Assembly: GCF_001424345.1 (NCBI RefSeq)
Contig: NZ_LMPF01000012.1
Span: 373,662 to 437,661, forward strand
DNA: 64,000 nt
Direction of reading: 5' to 3'
Source: Burkholderia sp. Leaf177
GTDB taxonomy: Bacteria > Pseudomonadota > Gammaproteobacteria > Burkholderiales > Burkholderiaceae
Shown here piece after piece: positions 61,450 to 64,000 of the stretch. The notes below the pieces were generated by a model, which did no database searches, was not told the origin of the DNA, and saw only the letters and a program-made list of their open reading frames with translations. The position numbers and the translations under genes are program-made. Positions within the stretch are counted from its first letter, which is position 1, and every line of letters begins with the position of its first letter.

Positions 61450-62277
61450 ATGCCGAAGCGGTCTTGCTGGGTCGTCGTTGCAAGGTTTTTGCTGGGCTTC
61501 GCCTGGCTCTCGAACACCGCATATGCCGACGAATTGCAGATGGTCAAGGCGCGCGGCAAGCTGGTCGTCGGCATCCGGAACGATTACATCCCGTTTGGTT
61601 ATCTCGACAGCAAGGGACAGGAAATCGGCTTCGAAGTCGACTTGGCGAAGTTCATCGCGAAAGACATGTTCGGTTCGGAAACGGCGATTGAGTTCGTTCC
61701 CGTGGTGGCATCGAACCGGATCGAACTGCTGAATGCCGGACGCATTGACGTTATCTTCGCGACGCTCGGCAAGAATCCGGATCGCGCGAAAGTGATTGAT
61801 TTCACAGACCCGTATTACATGATGGCGGGCATGGTGCTGCTTGCGCCGAAGAATACGGCTATTGCGAGCTGGCAAGACCTGAAAGGCCGCAAGGTCTGCG
61901 GTAGCCAGGGCAACATGTACAACCGCGCACTGCAGGAAAAGCTCGGCGCGGACACCGTGTTGTTCACGGGTACGGCGCAAATGTACAAGGCGTTCGAGGA
62001 CAACCGCTGTGAAGCGATTGCCTACGATGGCCCGAACCTGACGCTCAAGGTCGCTGAGCCGGGCTGGAAGGACAAGGACAAGATTGCGCTGGAGGCGTAC
62101 GACTTCGTGCCTATCGTGGGTGGCGTGCGCAAGAACGAACCCGCATTTCTGGCAGCGTTGAATGCCTCCATCAAAAAGGCCGAGGCGGGGGGCGTGCTCG
62201 TGAACGCGGAGAAGGTCTACAAGATGGGTACGAGCAAGTTCGTGACCGAACAGCAAGTCACGGCAGCGGGCAAATAA
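61450..62277 (+). CDS. Polar amino acid ABC transporter, binding protein
   Basis: 275 residues from ATG 61450 (GGGGA ribosome site). Signal peptide ending AYAD, then the SBP_bac_3 fold: LVVGIRNDYIPFGYLDSKGQ, IGFEVDLAKFIAKDMFG, NAGRIDVIFATLGKNPDR and DFTDPYYMM. Binds an amino acid in the periplasm and passes it to the permease pair downstream. Confidence 0.93.
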   Translation: MPKRSCWVVVARFLLGFAWLSNTAYADELQMVKARGKLVVGIRNDYIPFGYLDSKGQEIGFEVDLAKFIAKDMFGSETAIEFVPVVASNRIELLNAGRIDVIFATLGKNPDRAKVIDFTDPYYMMAGMVLLAPKNTAIASWQDLKGRKVCGSQGNMYNRALQEKLGADTVLFTGTAQMYKAFEDNRCEAIAYDGPNLTLKVAEPGWKDKDKIALEAYDFVPIVGGVRKNEPAFLAALNASIKKAEAGGVLVNAEKVYKMGTSKFVTEQQVTAAGK

Positions 62278-62314
62278 TGCGAGACACAGCACGAACGCGA
62301 GCTGCGAAAAATTC

Positions 62315-63022
62315 ATGACTCTCGACTTGAGCTGGCTTGCTGATCCTCTTTACCAGACCTGGCTTTTGCGCGGTATCGGCATGACGGTGTCGATGTGCAT
62401 CTGCGCGATCGCACTGATGTTCGTCATCGGGATCATGGGCGCCGCGCTGATCTACTTCCGCCTGCCGGTGCTGGAGACGATCACGACAATCGTCGTGGAG
62501 TTGTTGCGCAACACGCCGCCACTCGTGCAGTTGTTTGTTCTGTATTTCACGCTCTCCGAACTGGGTCTGTCCGTGCGCAACCTTGCAACCGGCCAGCAGA
62601 TTCCTGTCTTCAGCGGCTTTACGTGCATGGTGCTGTCGCTCGCGCTCTATAACGGCGCCATCGCGGTGGAGATCATCCGCTCGGGGCTGCATGCTGTTCC
62701 CTATGCAACCGTGGAAGCCGCGTTGAGTCTTGGCTATTCGCGTCCGCGCATCTTCTGGCATATCCAGTTGCCGATCGCGCTGCGCCTGAGTACCGTACCA
62801 ATGACGAACAACATTGTGAGCCTGATCAAGACATCGTCGCAGGCGGCATTCGTCGCGGTCGCCGATGTCATGTATTACGCCACTCAGATCACGCTCGAAA
62901 ATTTCCGAAATCTGGAAGTGATGCTGACGGTGTGGGTGATCTATCTGCTGCTGGCGTCAGTCGCTTCGACGATCTGCGGTCGCATAGGCCACGCACTGCA
63001 AATTCCGGGGTACGGCGTATGA
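62315..63022 (+). CDS. Polar amino acid ABC transporter, permease 1
   Basis: 235 residues. HisM/GlnP-like permease with the [13 protein letters not shown] motif ([17 protein letters not shown]) and the EAA loop [19 protein letters not shown]. Overlaps the second permease start (ATGA). Confidence 0.92.
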   Translation: MTLDLSWLADPLYQTWLLRGIGMTVSMCICAIALMFVIGIMGAALIYFRLPVLETITTIVVELLRNTPPLVQLFVLYFTLSELGLSVRNLATGQQIPVFSGFTCMVLSLALYNGAIAVEIIRSGLHAVPYATVEAALSLGYSRPRIFWHIQLPIALRLSTVPMTNNIVSLIKTSSQAAFVAVADVMYYATQITLENFRNLEVMLTVWVIYLLLASVASTICGRIGHALQIPGYGV

Positions 63023-63828
63023 GCGCGATGAAACCCGAGACTCGCGCGTTCGTGTACGGCATTTCCGGCGTGCCGGTCCTCCTGTTTGTGGCGATGCTGG
63101 CTTGCTACGGACGCGGAACCGGCGAAGCGCTCAGCCTGCTGGCAGATCGCAGCGGCATCCTGCTGACCGGCGCTCCCGGATTCCAGGGCTTTGGCGGTGG
63201 TTTCAGCGCGAACGTGTTGATGAGCGTCGCGGCCATCGTGGTGTCGGTCGCAACGGGAGCGCTGCTCTGCATCGGAACGATCGCAAACATGCGCCTAATA
63301 CGTCTGATCTCGCTCGGTGTCGTGAATTTGTTGCGCAACACGCCATGGCTGATCGCGCTGTACGCCATGCTTTATCTGCTGCCGTTCTACGTGCCGGTAT
63401 TCGGCACCGTGATTCCGTTCTCGCCGTTCGTCAAGGCAGTCGTGGGCCTCTCGCTGCCGGTCACGGCGAATGTCGCGGAGGTGCTGCGTGGCGGCGTAGA
63501 CGCCATTCCAAGCGGTCAATGGGAATCGGCGCGCGCGCTCGGTTATCGCAAGGGTCAGATTCTGCGTTACGTCGTAATCCCGCAGGCCGTTCCCCTGATC
63601 ATTCCGAACATGATGACGGTCTTCGCGACGTTATTTATCGGCAGCAGTCTGGCGGTCGTAACGGGCACGTCCGACGTTTTGTCGGTCGCCAACACGATTA
63701 CCGCAAGCGACGGATCGCAGTACGCGACCGCGGTGCAACTCTACGTGCTGCTGTTGTTCTTCCTCTTCGCGTTTCCCATCGCGACGCTTGCCCGTCGTCT
63801 GGAACGACAGATTCGAGAAAAGTCATGA
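63019..63828 (+). CDS. Polar amino acid ABC transporter, permease 2
   Basis: 269 residues from ATG 63019, coupled to permease 1 by the ATGA overlap. Motifs [20 protein letters not shown] and [20 protein letters not shown] (EAA loop). Its stop overlaps the ATPase start in the same way, so the whole operon is tightly coupled. Confidence 0.92.
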   Translation: MSAMKPETRAFVYGISGVPVLLFVAMLACYGRGTGEALSLLADRSGILLTGAPGFQGFGGGFSANVLMSVAAIVVSVATGALLCIGTIANMRLIRLISLGVVNLLRNTPWLIALYAMLYLLPFYVPVFGTVIPFSPFVKAVVGLSLPVTANVAEVLRGGVDAIPSGQWESARALGYRKGQILRYVVIPQAVPLIIPNMMTVFATLFIGSSLAVVTGTSDVLSVANTITASDGSQYATAVQLYVLLLFFLFAFPIATLARRLERQIREKS

Positions 63829-64000
63829 ACGTGATCCAGCAACAGGCGCCGCTGATAGAACTGGTCGACGTGCACAAGTCGTTCGGCGCCACCGAAGTGC
63901 TGAAGGGGGTCTCCATGTCGATCCGGCGTGGCGAAACGGCGTGCATCATCGGACCGTCGGGCTCCGGGAAATCGACGCTGCTGCGTTGCCTGAATGGTTT
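63825..64000 (+). CDS. Polar amino acid ABC transporter, ATPase (3' end cut)
   Basis: The first 58 codons are visible: [20 protein letters not shown] and Walker [10 protein letters not shown]. This is a GlnQ/HisP-type ATPase that completes the importer. The rest lies beyond the right edge of the window. Confidence 0.9.
   Translation, partial: MNVIQQQAPLIELVDVHKSFGATEVLKGVSMSIRRGETACIIGPSGSGKSTLLRCLNG

Overview
The window is about 60% GC, gene-dense and free of rRNA, tRNA, insertion sequences and CRISPR arrays. Its content suggests a Burkholderiaceae chromosome or chromid of the Paraburkholderia/Caballeronia type: a small exported DUF4148 protein, a trimeric Gram-negative porin, many LysR/MarR regulators beside small catabolic operons, and frequent ATGA/TGATG operon overlaps. 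The genus is an inference from gene style; there is no marker gene.

Layout. 1-5.2 kb: an acetamidase/formamidase-like enzyme, a three-gene SsuABC/TauABC-like importer and an amidase, which looks like uptake and hydrolysis of an amide. 5.2-7.4 kb: DUF4148 protein, a candidate structured small RNA and a porin. 7.4-14.2 kb: an EnvZ/OmpR-like two-component pair, an EF-hand protein, a repeat-rich exported protein, a fatty-acid-hydroxylase-family membrane enzyme and a membrane-anchored alpha/beta hydrolase. 14.4-21.7 kb: MarR with a dihydroxyphthalate-decarboxylase-like protein, then LysR divergent from leuC-leuD-leuB-MFS without leuA. 21.8-25.5 kb: an orphan Wza-type lipoprotein and a MarR/EmrB-type efflux pair with a clear palindromic operator.

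25.5-45.7 kb is the centrepiece. Five small genes encode peptides with a shared double-glycine-type leader. Among them lie every part of a type I export machine: a NodT/TolC-like outer-membrane factor, an HlyD-like adaptor, a cytoplasmic peptidyl-prolyl isomerase, and a C39-peptidase ABC transporter with two extra cyclic-nucleotide-binding-like domains. The same block carries a Ser/Thr kinase, a PP2C phosphatase, a double-FHA membrane protein and an exported caspase-SUMF1 fusion. That set resembles the PpkA/PppA/Fha/TagR threonine-phosphorylation switch of type VI secretion, here placed beside a peptide exporter. A sigma54 activator without a receiver domain is encoded directly after the transporter. 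I find sigma54 (-24/-12) promoters before the peptide genes and before an LRAT-like enzyme, with a palindrome of the form CCAACA-N-TGTTGG about 80-150 bp upstream. Two near-identical exported DUF4399 proteins complete the block. I know of no described system with this composition and regard it as the candidate undescribed system.

45.7-64 kb returns to ordinary metabolism: an amidase with a TetR operator, a RhlE-type DEAD-box helicase, an SDR/LysR pair, an AraC regulator, an alpha/beta hydrolase, a RidA-family protein, an acyl-CoA-dehydrogenase-like flavoprotein next to a hybrid histidine kinase, a degenerate SDR, and a LysR-controlled polar amino acid ABC importer cut by the right edge.
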